DNA of 64,000 nt, taken from positions 33,201 to 97,200 of the forward strand of contig SYBH01000008.1 of the NCBI GenBank assembly GCA_005787345.1, in the 5' to 3' direction. Made by a program: the position numbers and the translations under genes. The stretch comes from Actinomycetota bacterium. Its GTDB lineage: Bacteria; Actinomycetota; Acidimicrobiia; Acidimicrobiales; Acidimicrobilacustridaceae. Below are positions 44,457 through 53,027 of the stretch, in pieces; position 1 is the first letter of the stretch, and each line of letters opens with the position of its first letter. The notes beneath the pieces were generated by a model. It worked only from the letters and a program-made list of their open reading frames with translations, made no database searches and was not told the DNA's origin.

Positions 44457-46417
44457 TCGATGTCATCGCAAACTCCGCGCGGATCGTCGTATTGCCAAGC
44501 TTGGCGCCAAGAGCCGCCCTTCCAGTCGGAGTTGTTTGGGGCGGGTGCCCATCCAAGCCGCTCCGCGTGGGCAAGGACGTGGTCTGTCAAGTTCGAGGCT
44601 CCCTCTTGGCAGAGGTGCCAGTTATCTTTCTTACGGAGGAGGTGCACCGTGCCATCGTCGCCAACCCAGTAGCGCGGAGTAGACCCATCGGGGGCTGTAA
44701 GCGCGGCGGCAATAGAGGGATTCGAGACCATTTCTGGGTGACGTGCTGCAACATTTGCGAAGACACGATCTACCGCGCTTACATCGATCTGCCCCCCAGG
44801 CATCACGGGAAGAAGCATCACATGGACCCCATTGCTCGTGAGCAACGTGATGGCTTCTTCGACCACCGCTTCATATGCAGTTTCACCCTTTTGTTTGATG
44901 AAGGAGAGGTCCCAGCCTCCGAACAACATGATTGCCAAATTGGGCTTGAACTCGGAAATCGTATTCGGCCATTCTGAACGCCAGTCAATGCCGTTGGTGA
45001 GGCCAAACCCTGGTCTCGCACCCAACACGATTGATGATGCGCCCGTAGCCTCGGCAGCTGCGGCGAGCGCTGGAGATGCGTCCATCGCGCCTGAATCGCC
45101 AAGGATCCACAGTCTCGCTGGGGGAGGCGAATTGGCATCAACTGCGCTCTGGGGGAGGAGCTGCTCCAATCGGCTGTCATTCTGATCAATCCGCATGTTG
45201 GCGTAGGGCACGGTGCTCGCTGGCGTGTGAAGGGTGAAGGCGAAAGCCAAAACAACCACGGTTCCGATTCCTGCAAATGCTGCGGTTCCGGCGCTGCGCG
45301 TTGTTGTTAAGAGTGTTCCTCGTCGAACAGGCATTTCCAGAAGGAAGTATGAGCCCAACGCAATGGCGACGGTCACGATCATTCGAACCAAGAAGAGTGG
45401 AGCGAGAGAAAGCCCGGTGCGCTCTTGACTGAGAACGAGGAAGACGGGCCAGTGGTAAAGGTAAAGCCCATAGGAAAGCAAGCCAGCCCAGCGTAAGGCC
45501 GGGTTGGCGAAGACTCGGGAAAACAGACCGGCCCGGGTTGCGACATAAATCGCTAGGGTCGAAACGAGCGCATAGAGCGGTAGGCCGCCTTTTGCTAAGC
45601 CGGGAGAGGCCTCATTGGTCGTGAACCAGGCGACCAGTACCGCAAGAACTGCTGCGAAGCCGAGAAAGTCAAAAACTGGCTCACGGCTCGTTCGTGTCGT
45701 GATGTTTCGTCGACGCCCCGACCACCACAAAGCGAGCAAAACTCCGAATAACAATTCGGCGACTCTTGTGTCAGTGCCGTAGTACACGCGATCAAAATCG
45801 GATTGCTGCAACCACATGAGTGTGATCGAAACTGCGGCTACCGCTATGCAAGACGCCGCTAGCAGTCGTCGTCCTCCGAAACGCATGAGTACAAGCGCCA
45901 CGATCGGGAAGATCACGTAGAACTGCTCCTCAATCGCGAGCGACCAAAAATGTTGGAATGGGGACGGATCTGAAAAAAGTGAGCCATAACTCACGTCGGA
46001 GGTCCACAAACGCCAATTTGCGACGTATCCAAGCGCCGAGAGCATGTCGCCTCGAAGCGATGCCAGTTGTTCTGCAGAACCAATTCGCCACCAAATCAGT
46101 CCGATGAGTGCGAGAGTCGCTAGCGCCGCAGGCATGAGGCGGCGAAGGCGTCGCGCCCAAAATCTGAGTAAATCAATTGAGTGGGAACCCTCGAATTCGC
46201 GAACGAGAAGATTCGTGATCAGAAACCCTGAAAGCGTAAAGAACGTCGAGACGCCGAGAAAGCCACCCTTTGCCCAAGTGAAGCCGCCATGGAACAACAG
46301 CACACCGATGACGGCCATGCCGCGAATTCCGTCGAGGGCCGGCAAATGGGGGAGGGAGGCCGAGCGATCGGACCTGAGTGTTTCTGGTGAGGGTTGGCTC
46401 GTTGTTCTCTCGTCCAT
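44453..46417 (-). CDS. Integral-membrane acyltransferase (OafA-type) with SGNH domain, 654 aa
   Basis: Third acyltransferase-3/SGNH fusion of the region. With ATG at 46417 the acyltransferase domain begins LPALDGIRGMAVIGVLLFH, with His43; AIEEQFYVIFP and SYGLYLYHWPVF follow. The SGNH domain has GDS at 440-442 and Asp598/His601 in DNWH, the variant of DGVH with Trp. The C-terminus carries a GGSWRQAW segment and Cys651 near CDDIE. Upstream TTG 46468 is possible but gives an Arg-rich extension. Its end overlaps the AftD-like start by 4 nt, so the two proteins are made together. That points to acylation of the arabinan or a related glycan. Confidence 0.88.
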   Translation of the reverse strand: MDERTTSQPSPETLRSDRSASLPHLPALDGIRGMAVIGVLLFHGGFTWAKGGFLGVSTFFTLSGFLITNLLVREFEGSHSIDLLRFWARRLRRLMPAALATLALIGLIWWRIGSAEQLASLRGDMLSALGYVANWRLWTSDVSYGSLFSDPSPFQHFWSLAIEEQFYVIFPIVALVLMRFGGRRLLAASCIAVAAVSITLMWLQQSDFDRVYYGTDTRVAELLFGVLLALWWSGRRRNITTRTSREPVFDFLGFAAVLAVLVAWFTTNEASPGLAKGGLPLYALVSTLAIYVATRAGLFSRVFANPALRWAGLLSYGLYLYHWPVFLVLSQERTGLSLAPLFLVRMIVTVAIALGSYFLLEMPVRRGTLLTTTRSAGTAAFAGIGTVVVLAFAFTLHTPASTVPYANMRIDQNDSRLEQLLPQSAVDANSPPPARLWILGDSGAMDASPALAAAAEATGASSIVLGARPGFGLTNGIDWRSEWPNTISEFKPNLAIMLFGGWDLSFIKQKGETAYEAVVEEAITLLTSNGVHVMLLPVMPGGQIDVSAVDRVFANVAARHPEMVSNPSIAAALTAPDGSTPRYWVGDDGTVHLLRKKDNWHLCQEGASNLTDHVLAHAERLGWAPAPNNSDWKGGSWRQAWQYDDPRGVCDDIE

Positions 46418-46483
46418 AGTGGAGCCACGCTCTCCCCAGGGGCGTAGACCTGCAATCGATCGCCTCAAGGTAGCAGGGGAATC

Positions 46484-46512
46484 TGGCTGAATATCGGCGG
46501 ATCAGTCAGCCA
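46484..46512 (-). terminator. Inverted repeat downstream of the phosphotransferase gene
   Basis: TGGCTGA (46484-46490) and TCAGCCA (46506-46512) form a 7-bp stem with a 15-nt loop, starting 9 nt past the phosphotransferase stop. No T tract follows, so it is only a possible terminator or a boundary element between that gene and the acyltransferase operon. Confidence 0.3.
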
Positions 46513-46520
46513 AGAAAGCG

Positions 46521-47579
46521 TCACACCCGCTCATCGAGGATCATTCGGAGGCAATCGGATGCAGGATTATCCCGCCAAATCAAGCTGTCTGACGGGAGAA
46601 GCCCGCGCTGATCAAGTCGATTCATCACACGCACGACGATGACGCAGTAGCGGGCTGCCGCGAACAATTCATGGGCTGCGGTGTCAATCGGGTCACGGCC
46701 GGCGTGTTTGAAGTACATCTCGCGTTGCACGGTGCGGTTGGGGTCGCCGGGGAGGCGATCGATGCCCGCCAATTCGTGCATGGTCCGGTCGAACATCAGC
46801 CACCAGCCGAGATCGAATTCCGGGGGACCGATACAGGCCGCTTCGAAGTCGGTGAGACACGCCACTTGTGAGCCCTGCCAAATAATGTTGCCTGGGCGTG
46901 GGTCTCCCCAACACAAGCCGATCGACGTATCGGAAGGGAGCTCGTGTTCGATAATCGACCACGCATTTTCAAGGAGCGGATGCGATCTCCCGCGCAACTC
47001 TGACTCGCCAAAATCCTTCCAAAGATGGAGGAGGTGTTTTGAGCCCGGGGTCACGCCATTTGGGGTGAGCCAGTCCAACCCAAGAATTGAGGGGTCGAGC
47101 TTATGGATACGCGTCATATCCAAAAGGCCATTGCTGATGAGTTTGGTCCGCTCCGCCGGAGTGAGTTCGGTAAAGAAGCCTTCAACGCTGTAGGGCGGAC
47201 TCTCTAGAGGGACGACTCCGTCAACGTGGTGCATGACAAAGAACGGTGTACCTAGGACTGCTGGGTCGCTTTCGTAGCCGACAAGGGCGGCAACGGGTAG
47301 AGGGGAGTTTCGACCGATGCTGTCCATGATTCGGAACTGAATCTCGATTTCGGGCATCGGAAGATCAGACTGTGCCGGATAAACGGCGGGTTCGGGTGTT
47401 TCGAGTCGCACCACAAACCGCTGCTTGCCAAAAGAAGACGATTCGGCGGTGAGGAGGATCGTCTCGGCCGAGAATCCGCCGGAGGGACGACCATCAATCT
47501 CGATGTGGAGTCCCGATGTTCCGGTTTTTGATGCAATCCAGCTTCCGAGCGCTTCGGTGTCCAGCACGGTTTCAGCCAT
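46521..47579 (-). CDS. APH-type phosphotransferase family protein, 352 aa
   Basis: Protein-kinase-like fold of the aminoglycoside phosphotransferase/ACAD10-type family. The catalytic loop is CWGDPRPGN with Asp226 and Asn231; Trp replaces the His of the usual HGD. The DFE metal motif has Asp244 in TDFEAACIGPPEFDLGWW. FFVMHHVDGVVP at 113-124 is the hinge segment. Non-antibiotic members often phosphorylate hydroxyacyl-CoA or sugars, so resistance is not implied. The start ATG follows AAAGGGGGAACT. It is a single gene, with an amidohydrolase gene divergent from it. Confidence 0.88.
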   Translation of the reverse strand: MAETVLDTEALGSWIASKTGTSGLHIEIDGRPSGGFSAETILLTAESSSFGKQRFVVRLETPEPAVYPAQSDLPMPEIEIQFRIMDSIGRNSPLPVAALVGYESDPAVLGTPFFVMHHVDGVVPLESPPYSVEGFFTELTPAERTKLISNGLLDMTRIHKLDPSILGLDWLTPNGVTPGSKHLLHLWKDFGESELRGRSHPLLENAWSIIEHELPSDTSIGLCWGDPRPGNIIWQGSQVACLTDFEAACIGPPEFDLGWWLMFDRTMHELAGIDRLPGDPNRTVQREMYFKHAGRDPIDTAAHELFAAARYCVIVVRVMNRLDQRGLLPSDSLIWRDNPASDCLRMILDERV

Positions 47580-47635
47580 AGTTCCCCCTTTGGGACGAAG
47601 GTAGCAGCGGCTCCGCTCTCACGAAGTCGTCCATC

Positions 47636-47654
47636 TACACTCTGAATAGTTCAA
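47636..47654 (+). promoter_or_regulatory. Promoter of amidohydrolase 2 with operator half-site
   Basis: A TACACT -10-like hexamer (47636-47641) lies 28 nt before the ATG. Just after it, TAGTTCAA (47647-47654) repeats exactly one half of the 16-bp palindrome found at 54388. The half-site sits about where transcription would start, suitable for repression. Both calls are by eye. Confidence 0.35.
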
Positions 47655-47668
47655 ACTTTGGGGGTCTC

Positions 47669-48859
47669 ATGACTGATCTGGTCGACAATCCGATGTTGCT
47701 TCCTGACCCCGAACCAGCAGAGGTTCGCTACACCATCATTTCTGTCGATGACCATCTCGTAGAGCCTCCCGAGATGTTCGAGGGTCGGTTGCCATCGAGG
47801 TTTCAGAGTCGAGCACCAAAGGTCGTGACAAACGAGCACGGTCACGAGGTGTGGGAATTCGAAGGTCAGCGATTCACGCAGGTCGGTATGAACGCCGTCG
47901 CTGGTCGAAGTAAGAGCATGAAGAATCTGGAGCCAACCAAATTCAGTGACATGCGAAAAGGGTGTTGGGACATCAATGAACGCGTGCGCGACATGGATCT
48001 AAATGGTGTCTGGGCGTCGATGAACTTTCCTTCCATGATTACCGGATTCTGCGGCCGTGTGTTCGCACAAATCGACGACCTTGATCTTGGCTATGCCACA
48101 ACCCAAGCGTGGAATGACTGGTTGTATGAAGAGTGGTGGCAACCGGCGACGGATCGAATCATCCCTCTTGGCCTTACATTCCTCGCTGACCCGGAAAAAG
48201 GTGCAGCGGAGATTCGACGTAACGCCGCTCGCGGTTTCGTTGCTGTGACTCTTCCTGAGCGACCCCAGAACATCGGCTTCCCGTCGTTGTTTTCCGGTTA
48301 CTGGGATCCAATTGTTGAAGCCTGTGCAGAAACCGACACGGTTATTGCTCTCCATGTGGGTTCCTCGGGCGGCTACCCATCACCCGCAGATGCACCTGCA
48401 CTTCAGTTGGGCGCAACGATGTTCGGTCAACTCTCACTGGCGGCATGCGCCGAATGGTTGTGGTCCGGTTACCCGTTGAAGTATCCAAACCTGAAGATCA
48501 CGATGTCCGAGGGCGGCATCGGCTGGGTCGCGATGCTGCTTGATCGGCTCGACAACATCATTGATCGAAGTGGCTACGGACTGGGTTGGGAAACGCGTCC
48601 CGCCGATGTTCTTCAGCGCAACTTCTGGTTCTGCACAATCGATGACCCATCGACGATCACGACCCGTCATCGCATCGGGGTAGAGAACATCATGTTCGAG
48701 ACTGATTACCCGCATGGCGATGGAACCTGGCCTGACACGCAGCAGGTAGTCGCCGACACTTACGGTGATCTTCCTACTGATGAATTGAGGGCGATTCTTT
48801 GCGAAAATGCTGCAGGGGTTTTCCGCCACCCATTGCCGAATGAGGTGTTGCCTCGTTAA
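47669..48859 (+). CDS. Amidohydrolase family 2 protein (paralogue 2), 396 aa
   Basis: Metal-dependent TIM-barrel hydrolase or decarboxylase. SVDDHLVEPPEMF near residue 25 gives the first metal site, IALHVGSSG the central His, and FETDYPHGDGTWP the Asp/His active-site end. It shares GCWDINERVRDMDLNGVWASMNFP with paralogue 1 and paralogue 3 and is about 30 residues shorter than either at the C-terminus. ATG follows CTTTGGGGGTCTC. It is convergent with an acyl-CoA synthetase, their stop codons meeting on a shared TTAA. Probably acts on an acid from the CoA pathway encoded alongside. Confidence 0.86.
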   Translation: MTDLVDNPMLLPDPEPAEVRYTIISVDDHLVEPPEMFEGRLPSRFQSRAPKVVTNEHGHEVWEFEGQRFTQVGMNAVAGRSKSMKNLEPTKFSDMRKGCWDINERVRDMDLNGVWASMNFPSMITGFCGRVFAQIDDLDLGYATTQAWNDWLYEEWWQPATDRIIPLGLTFLADPEKGAAEIRRNAARGFVAVTLPERPQNIGFPSLFSGYWDPIVEACAETDTVIALHVGSSGGYPSPADAPALQLGATMFGQLSLAACAEWLWSGYPLKYPNLKITMSEGGIGWVAMLLDRLDNIIDRSGYGLGWETRPADVLQRNFWFCTIDDPSTITTRHRIGVENIMFETDYPHGDGTWPDTQQVVADTYGDLPTDELRAILCENAAGVFRHPLPNEVLPR

Positions 48860-50502
48860 GACGTGGCTGCGATCGCCTTGTCGCGCAGCGCGTATTTCAG
48901 AACTTTGCCGCTGGCATTTAGGGGGAACTCTGCAACGAGGTAAACGTGGCGTGGAACTTTGTAATTGGCCATTGATTCACGGCTCCACTCGATGATGTCA
49001 TCGGCTGTCAGTGCAACATCTGGCTTGGCAATTACGAACGCAACACCGACCTCGCCCAGTCGAGTATCGGGTATTCCGAGAACAGCAACTTGGCTCACGC
49101 CGGGGTGAGTGAGAAGTGCATTCTCGATTTCGGCGGGATAGGCATTGAAACCACCGACGATGAACATGTCCTTCATCCGATCGGTAATGCGCAGGTTGCC
49201 GGCTTCGTCCATCACTCCGATGTCACCCGTATGTAGCCAACCCTCGCTATCAATTGCTTCAGCTGTTGCTTCAGGGTTTCCGATGAAACCCTTCATGACG
49301 TTGTAGCCACGAATCAGTATCTCGCCAGGTTCGCCCGCGGTGAGTGGTTGGCGGTTTTCATCGGCAACGATGACCTCGATATCAGGAATCGCTCGACCAG
49401 CAGTGTTCGCGATGATCTCTGGATCATCGGTGTGGCGGCACATCGTTGCGATACCCGTCGCTTCGGTGAGCCCATACCCGGTGACGATGGTTTTGAACGT
49501 CATTTCTGAGCGCATACGGTGAATCATCTCTACGGGAACTGTTGCAGCGCCGGTAACTGAGAGTCGAAGGCTCGAGAGGTCGAAGTTATGAAGTTCGGGA
49601 TGGTCGAGCATCGTTTGGTAAATGGTCGGTGGCCCGGGAAGCATGGTGATGCGCTCTTCCTCGACGCGTCGCATAACTGAAGGAACGTCGAAGATTGGGT
49701 GTGGAAGGTTGGTCGCGCCCATCAAGATGCAGGCGAGGATGCCAGACTTCAATCCGAAGCCATGAAAGAACGGATTGATGATGAGGTAGCGATCGCCTTT
49801 TGTGAGACCGACAACGGTTGACCAGCTCCAATATGCGCGCACACTCGCGCTGTGCGTCAGCATCGCTCCCTTAGGGAGGCCCGTCGTTCCCGAAGTGAAG
49901 AGGATGTCGCATAAGTCGTCAGGGGCTATTGCCTTCGATCGAACTACGGCCGATTCAGCGGGAACCTGGCTCGACATTTCGATGAATTCCGGCCACGAGA
50001 CGGTGTTAGGCCGCGACGGGCCTCGTAGTAAAACCACGTGCTCGAGTGACGGAACCGTGGAGCGATCGCCAAGAAGTTCGACGTAGTCGGTGCCCAAAAA
50101 GTCCGAGATCGTGAAGAGGAGTTTCACGCCAGCGTTTTCAAGAATATATGTCGCCTCTGAACGCTTGAAGCGTGTGTTTAGCGGAACGAGTACGGCTCCG
50201 CTTCTATGGATCGCGCATGCGGCGATTACCCACTCGGCAATGTTTTGAGCCCAGATCGCAACGCGATCGCCAGGTTTGATGTCTAGTGCGATCAGGGAAC
50301 GGGCGGCCTCATCGACATGCTCGAGAAGTTCGGAATAGTTCAACCGAAGATCTCCGTCGACGAGTGCTTCGAGATCGCCGTACATCACGACAGCGCGTTC
50401 GAGAGCGGCAGCAACGGTCGTCGGGAGCGTGATGCCGGTGGGCTTACTTGATTCGGATGGCAAAGAAGTCTCCAAGAACAGTGGCGAGGGGGTTCGCATC
50501 AT
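48856..50502 (-). CDS. Acyl-CoA synthetase (AMP-forming), 548 aa
   Basis: ANL-superfamily ligase that activates a carboxylic acid to an adenylate and then a CoA thioester. P-loop-like motif FTSGTTGLPKGAMLTH, the A5-type GYGLTEATG, the A8 RDxxKD-like RITDRMKDMFIVGGFNAYP and the A10 NASGKVLK with the catalytic Lys are all present. The ATG at 50502 (50499 is equivalent) is used because a longer reading would overlap the divergent gene and has no family similarity. The best palindromic operator lies over this start (50502-50517). The substrate may be a cyclic or branched acid; unknown. Confidence 0.9.
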   Translation of the reverse strand: MMRTPSPLFLETSLPSESSKPTGITLPTTVAAALERAVVMYGDLEALVDGDLRLNYSELLEHVDEAARSLIALDIKPGDRVAIWAQNIAEWVIAACAIHRSGAVLVPLNTRFKRSEATYILENAGVKLLFTISDFLGTDYVELLGDRSTVPSLEHVVLLRGPSRPNTVSWPEFIEMSSQVPAESAVVRSKAIAPDDLCDILFTSGTTGLPKGAMLTHSASVRAYWSWSTVVGLTKGDRYLIINPFFHGFGLKSGILACILMGATNLPHPIFDVPSVMRRVEEERITMLPGPPTIYQTMLDHPELHNFDLSSLRLSVTGAATVPVEMIHRMRSEMTFKTIVTGYGLTEATGIATMCRHTDDPEIIANTAGRAIPDIEVIVADENRQPLTAGEPGEILIRGYNVMKGFIGNPEATAEAIDSEGWLHTGDIGVMDEAGNLRITDRMKDMFIVGGFNAYPAEIENALLTHPGVSQVAVLGIPDTRLGEVGVAFVIAKPDVALTADDIIEWSRESMANYKVPRHVYLVAEFPLNASGKVLKYALRDKAIAATS

Positions 50503-50517
50503 TGAATCACGGTTCAA
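50502..50517. promoter_or_regulatory. Palindrome TTGAATCACGGTTCAA between two acyl-CoA synthetase genes
   Basis: TTGAA-TCACGG-TTCAA has the same 5-bp arms and 6-bp spacing as the palindrome at 54388 (TTGAAC-TATA-GTTCAA). It covers the start codon region of the minus-strand synthetase gene and lies in the divergent promoter of both synthetase genes. The flanking A/T extend the arms to ATTGAA/TTCAAT. A candidate binding site of the TetR protein at 55905. Confidence 0.5.
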
Positions 50518-50602
50518 TGTGTAGATGTAAGATTCATCTCTATCTGCGGAGGGTGTTTCAAGCCATGGCGCATGCACCGTTGTCAAGGAAAAGGAACCAC
50601 AG

Positions 50603-52234
50603 ATGAGTTCAGATGTGTGGCGCACTGGATCACAGTCAACGATTCCAGAACTACTTATGCAACGCCTTGAGTCTGACCCGGACAGCCAGTACCTCGACGT
50701 CTGCGGCGATTCGGTCTCTGCGGCCGCGGTCTACGACGTCTGCGCTCGTTTGGCCACATCACTCTGTTCGATGGGTATCAATCCGGGCGATCGAGTAGCG
50801 ACTCTGATCGAAAACTCAATCGAAGCGGTCTATGCATGGTGGGGGATCATCCTTTCGGGGGGCATCGCCGTTCCCATCAATACTGCATATAAAGGGGAGT
50901 ATCTCCGTCACCAACTCGCGGATTCGGGTTCTCGGGTCATCATTGTGGCTGCGGAGTTTCTTGGACGACTTGAAGCTGTTGCACCATCGGTGAAATCTCT
51001 ACAGCACGTCGTGGTGATCGGGGAGACGCGCCCGAAGATCAAAAATACGTCAACCGCTCTTTGGACTGACCTTCTCCAATCAGATGCGACGCCGCCTCAA
51101 TTGAACACGAAGCCCTCCGACCTCGGAACGTTTATCTACACCGGGGGAACAACAGGCCTTTCCAAGGGCTGCATGTTGAGTCACAACTATCACGAAGCCC
51201 TCACGCGGCAGATCGGTATCTGTTGGGAGCGCACGTCCGACGACGTCGTCTGGACGCCATTGCCACTCTTTCACTTCAATGCGATCACCACAGCCGTAAT
51301 GGGCCCACTCGTGTTTGGAGGCCGTTCAGCGATTTACCGTCGTTTTTCCGTTTCGAACTTCTGGCCTGAGATGAATCGTGTGGGCGCAACAATCACATCG
51401 ACGCTTGGAACGATGGCGTACCTCTTGGCTCATGATGTCGATCGTCCCGAGATGCCGAGATCAGGTGCGCCCGAGGCCAATACGTCGCTGCGCCTACTCG
51501 GTGCTGCACCGATGCCGGTTGAAGTTGACGACATCATGAAGAATCGATTCGGACTCACCACGTTTAGTGCCGCCTACGGCGTAACCGAAGCAAGTCTTAT
51601 CTCGTGGCAGCCACCAGGTGGCTATAACAAGCCCAATGCGGCTGGTGTTATCAACGATGAGTATTTCGACGTTCGAATCTTTGATGACGAAGACAACGAA
51701 TTACCACGTGGTTCACGAGGTGAAATCGTGATTCGGCCGAAGCGGCCCGATGTGATGTTCACTGGTTATTGGGGTCGTCCAGACGTGACGGTCGAAACCA
51801 GTAGGAACTGGTGGTATCACACAGGAGACGTTGGCATTATCGACGATGACAACTTCTTGTTCTTCGTTGATCGCAAGGCCGACTATCTCAGACGGCGCGG
51901 CGAAAACATTGCCAGTTTCGAAGTTGAGTCAATCATCATGGGGCAGGGACAAATAGCCGACGTCGCCGTGCACGCTGTTCCAAGTCCGATGTCAGAAGAC
52001 GATCTGAAGATCACTGCAACATTGGTGGACGGAGCGAACCTTACTGAGGAAGAACTGTTTCTTTGGTGTGTTGAGCAGCTTCCATATTTCGCTTTGCCCC
52101 GTTACATCGAATTCCGTAAGGAACTTCCGCGGTCGCCAGTCGGTCGAGTGCTGAAGCGGGAACTGCGCCACGAGGGAGCCACTGCTGCGAGCTGGGACCT
52201 TGAAGATTCAGAAGTGAAGTTCGAAAAACGTTGA
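50603..52234 (+). CDS. Acyl-CoA synthetase-like protein with altered A10 lysine, 543 aa
   Basis: ANL-family protein closest in style to CaiC/crotonobetaine-CoA ligase-like enzymes. TGGTTGLSKGCMLSH is the P-loop, AYGVTEASLISWQ is A5 and IDDDNFLFFVDRKADYLRRRGENIAS is A8. At A10 it reads RSPVGRVLKRELR, where the neighbour has SGKVLK: the catalytic Lys of adenylation is Arg515. If the family alignment holds, the adenylate half-reaction should be weak, unless the next Lys (518) takes over. ATG follows AAAAGGAACCACAG. Divergent from the other synthetase, with a shared palindrome. Stops 1 nt before a convergent hydratase gene. Confidence 0.88.
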   Translation: MSSDVWRTGSQSTIPELLMQRLESDPDSQYLDVCGDSVSAAAVYDVCARLATSLCSMGINPGDRVATLIENSIEAVYAWWGIILSGGIAVPINTAYKGEYLRHQLADSGSRVIIVAAEFLGRLEAVAPSVKSLQHVVVIGETRPKIKNTSTALWTDLLQSDATPPQLNTKPSDLGTFIYTGGTTGLSKGCMLSHNYHEALTRQIGICWERTSDDVVWTPLPLFHFNAITTAVMGPLVFGGRSAIYRRFSVSNFWPEMNRVGATITSTLGTMAYLLAHDVDRPEMPRSGAPEANTSLRLLGAAPMPVEVDDIMKNRFGLTTFSAAYGVTEASLISWQPPGGYNKPNAAGVINDEYFDVRIFDDEDNELPRGSRGEIVIRPKRPDVMFTGYWGRPDVTVETSRNWWYHTGDVGIIDDDNFLFFVDRKADYLRRRGENIASFEVESIIMGQGQIADVAVHAVPSPMSEDDLKITATLVDGANLTEEELFLWCVEQLPYFALPRYIEFRKELPRSPVGRVLKRELRHEGATAASWDLEDSEVKFEKR

Positions 52235-52235
52235 A

Positions 52236-53027
52236 CTAGTCGTTTGTCCGGTTCGCAAGTTGTTCACGAAGGTTGGCAACTCGCTCGGTAATCCACGGCT
52301 GTTCCATCGACCACTGCTGCTCAACTAACTCAATCTGTGCAGCCTGTTCGTGGTCGAGTCCTACCGTGGCATCGAGGGTGTGTTTGGCACGTTGCATTGC
52401 TTCCGGTGGTCGGGAGGCGGCTCGCTGAGCAAACCTGAGTGCAAGACGGTGGGCTTCGTCGGCTGGAAGGCAGCGCCAGGCCAAGCCAAACTCGGCAGCT
52501 TCGGCCCCTGTGAGCCGATCGCCAAGAAGCGAAAGGGCGACGGCGCCTTGTCGTCCTATCCGCAGAGCGAGGTTTCGGAGTTGGCCGCCGCCAGGGTGGA
52601 CACCGAGATCCAAAAGACGAGGATCGAATGTGGCTTCGGCGGTACAAAGCAAAACGTCGCATGCCAGCACGAGATTGATGCCAGCTCCGATGACAGGACC
52701 ATCTACAACGGCAATCGTTGGCACCGGTGCACTGATGAGGGCATTCGCACCGCGAGCGATGTCGTTGAGTGTTGCTCGAGGCGAAACAAGATCATCAAGG
52801 TCTCCGCCGGAACAGAACACGGGGGGAGTAGCAGCGAGAATGATTGCCCGAACGCCCAGCGAAAGGGCCTCGTTTACAGCTGCCTCTAGATCAAGCGAAA
52901 GCTCGATACGTAGAGCGTTGCGTCGTTTGGCATCGGCCAAAGTGATCCGACCTATAGGACCATCGAAAACCTCAAGGGAGACCAGGGGATGATCGGCTGG
53001 TCTGGAGATTTGATTGAACGTACTCAC
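52236..53027 (-). CDS. Enoyl-CoA hydratase/isomerase family protein, 263 aa
   Basis: Crotonase fold. FCSGGDLDDL and VDGPVIGAGINLVLACDVLLC form the oxyanion hole. The active-site part LDLGVHPGGGQLRNLALRIG keeps a GGG-Q but has Asp/His in place of the usual PE-x-x-x-G pair, so standard hydratase chemistry is uncertain; isomerase, hydrolase or decarboxylase roles are possible. GTG-free ATG start overlaps the stop of the amidohydrolase gene by 4 nt (ATGA), which couples it to paralogue 3. Confidence 0.87.
   Translation of the reverse strand: MSTFNQISRPADHPLVSLEVFDGPIGRITLADAKRRNALRIELSLDLEAAVNEALSLGVRAIILAATPPVFCSGGDLDDLVSPRATLNDIARGANALISAPVPTIAVVDGPVIGAGINLVLACDVLLCTAEATFDPRLLDLGVHPGGGQLRNLALRIGRQGAVALSLLGDRLTGAEAAEFGLAWRCLPADEAHRLALRFAQRAASRPPEAMQRAKHTLDATVGLDHEQAAQIELVEQQWSMEQPWITERVANLREQLANRTND

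Noticed and set aside
50503-50625. Longer start for the acyl-CoA synthetase
   Set aside because: Would overlap the start of the divergent gene and covers the palindrome; residues do not resemble the family.
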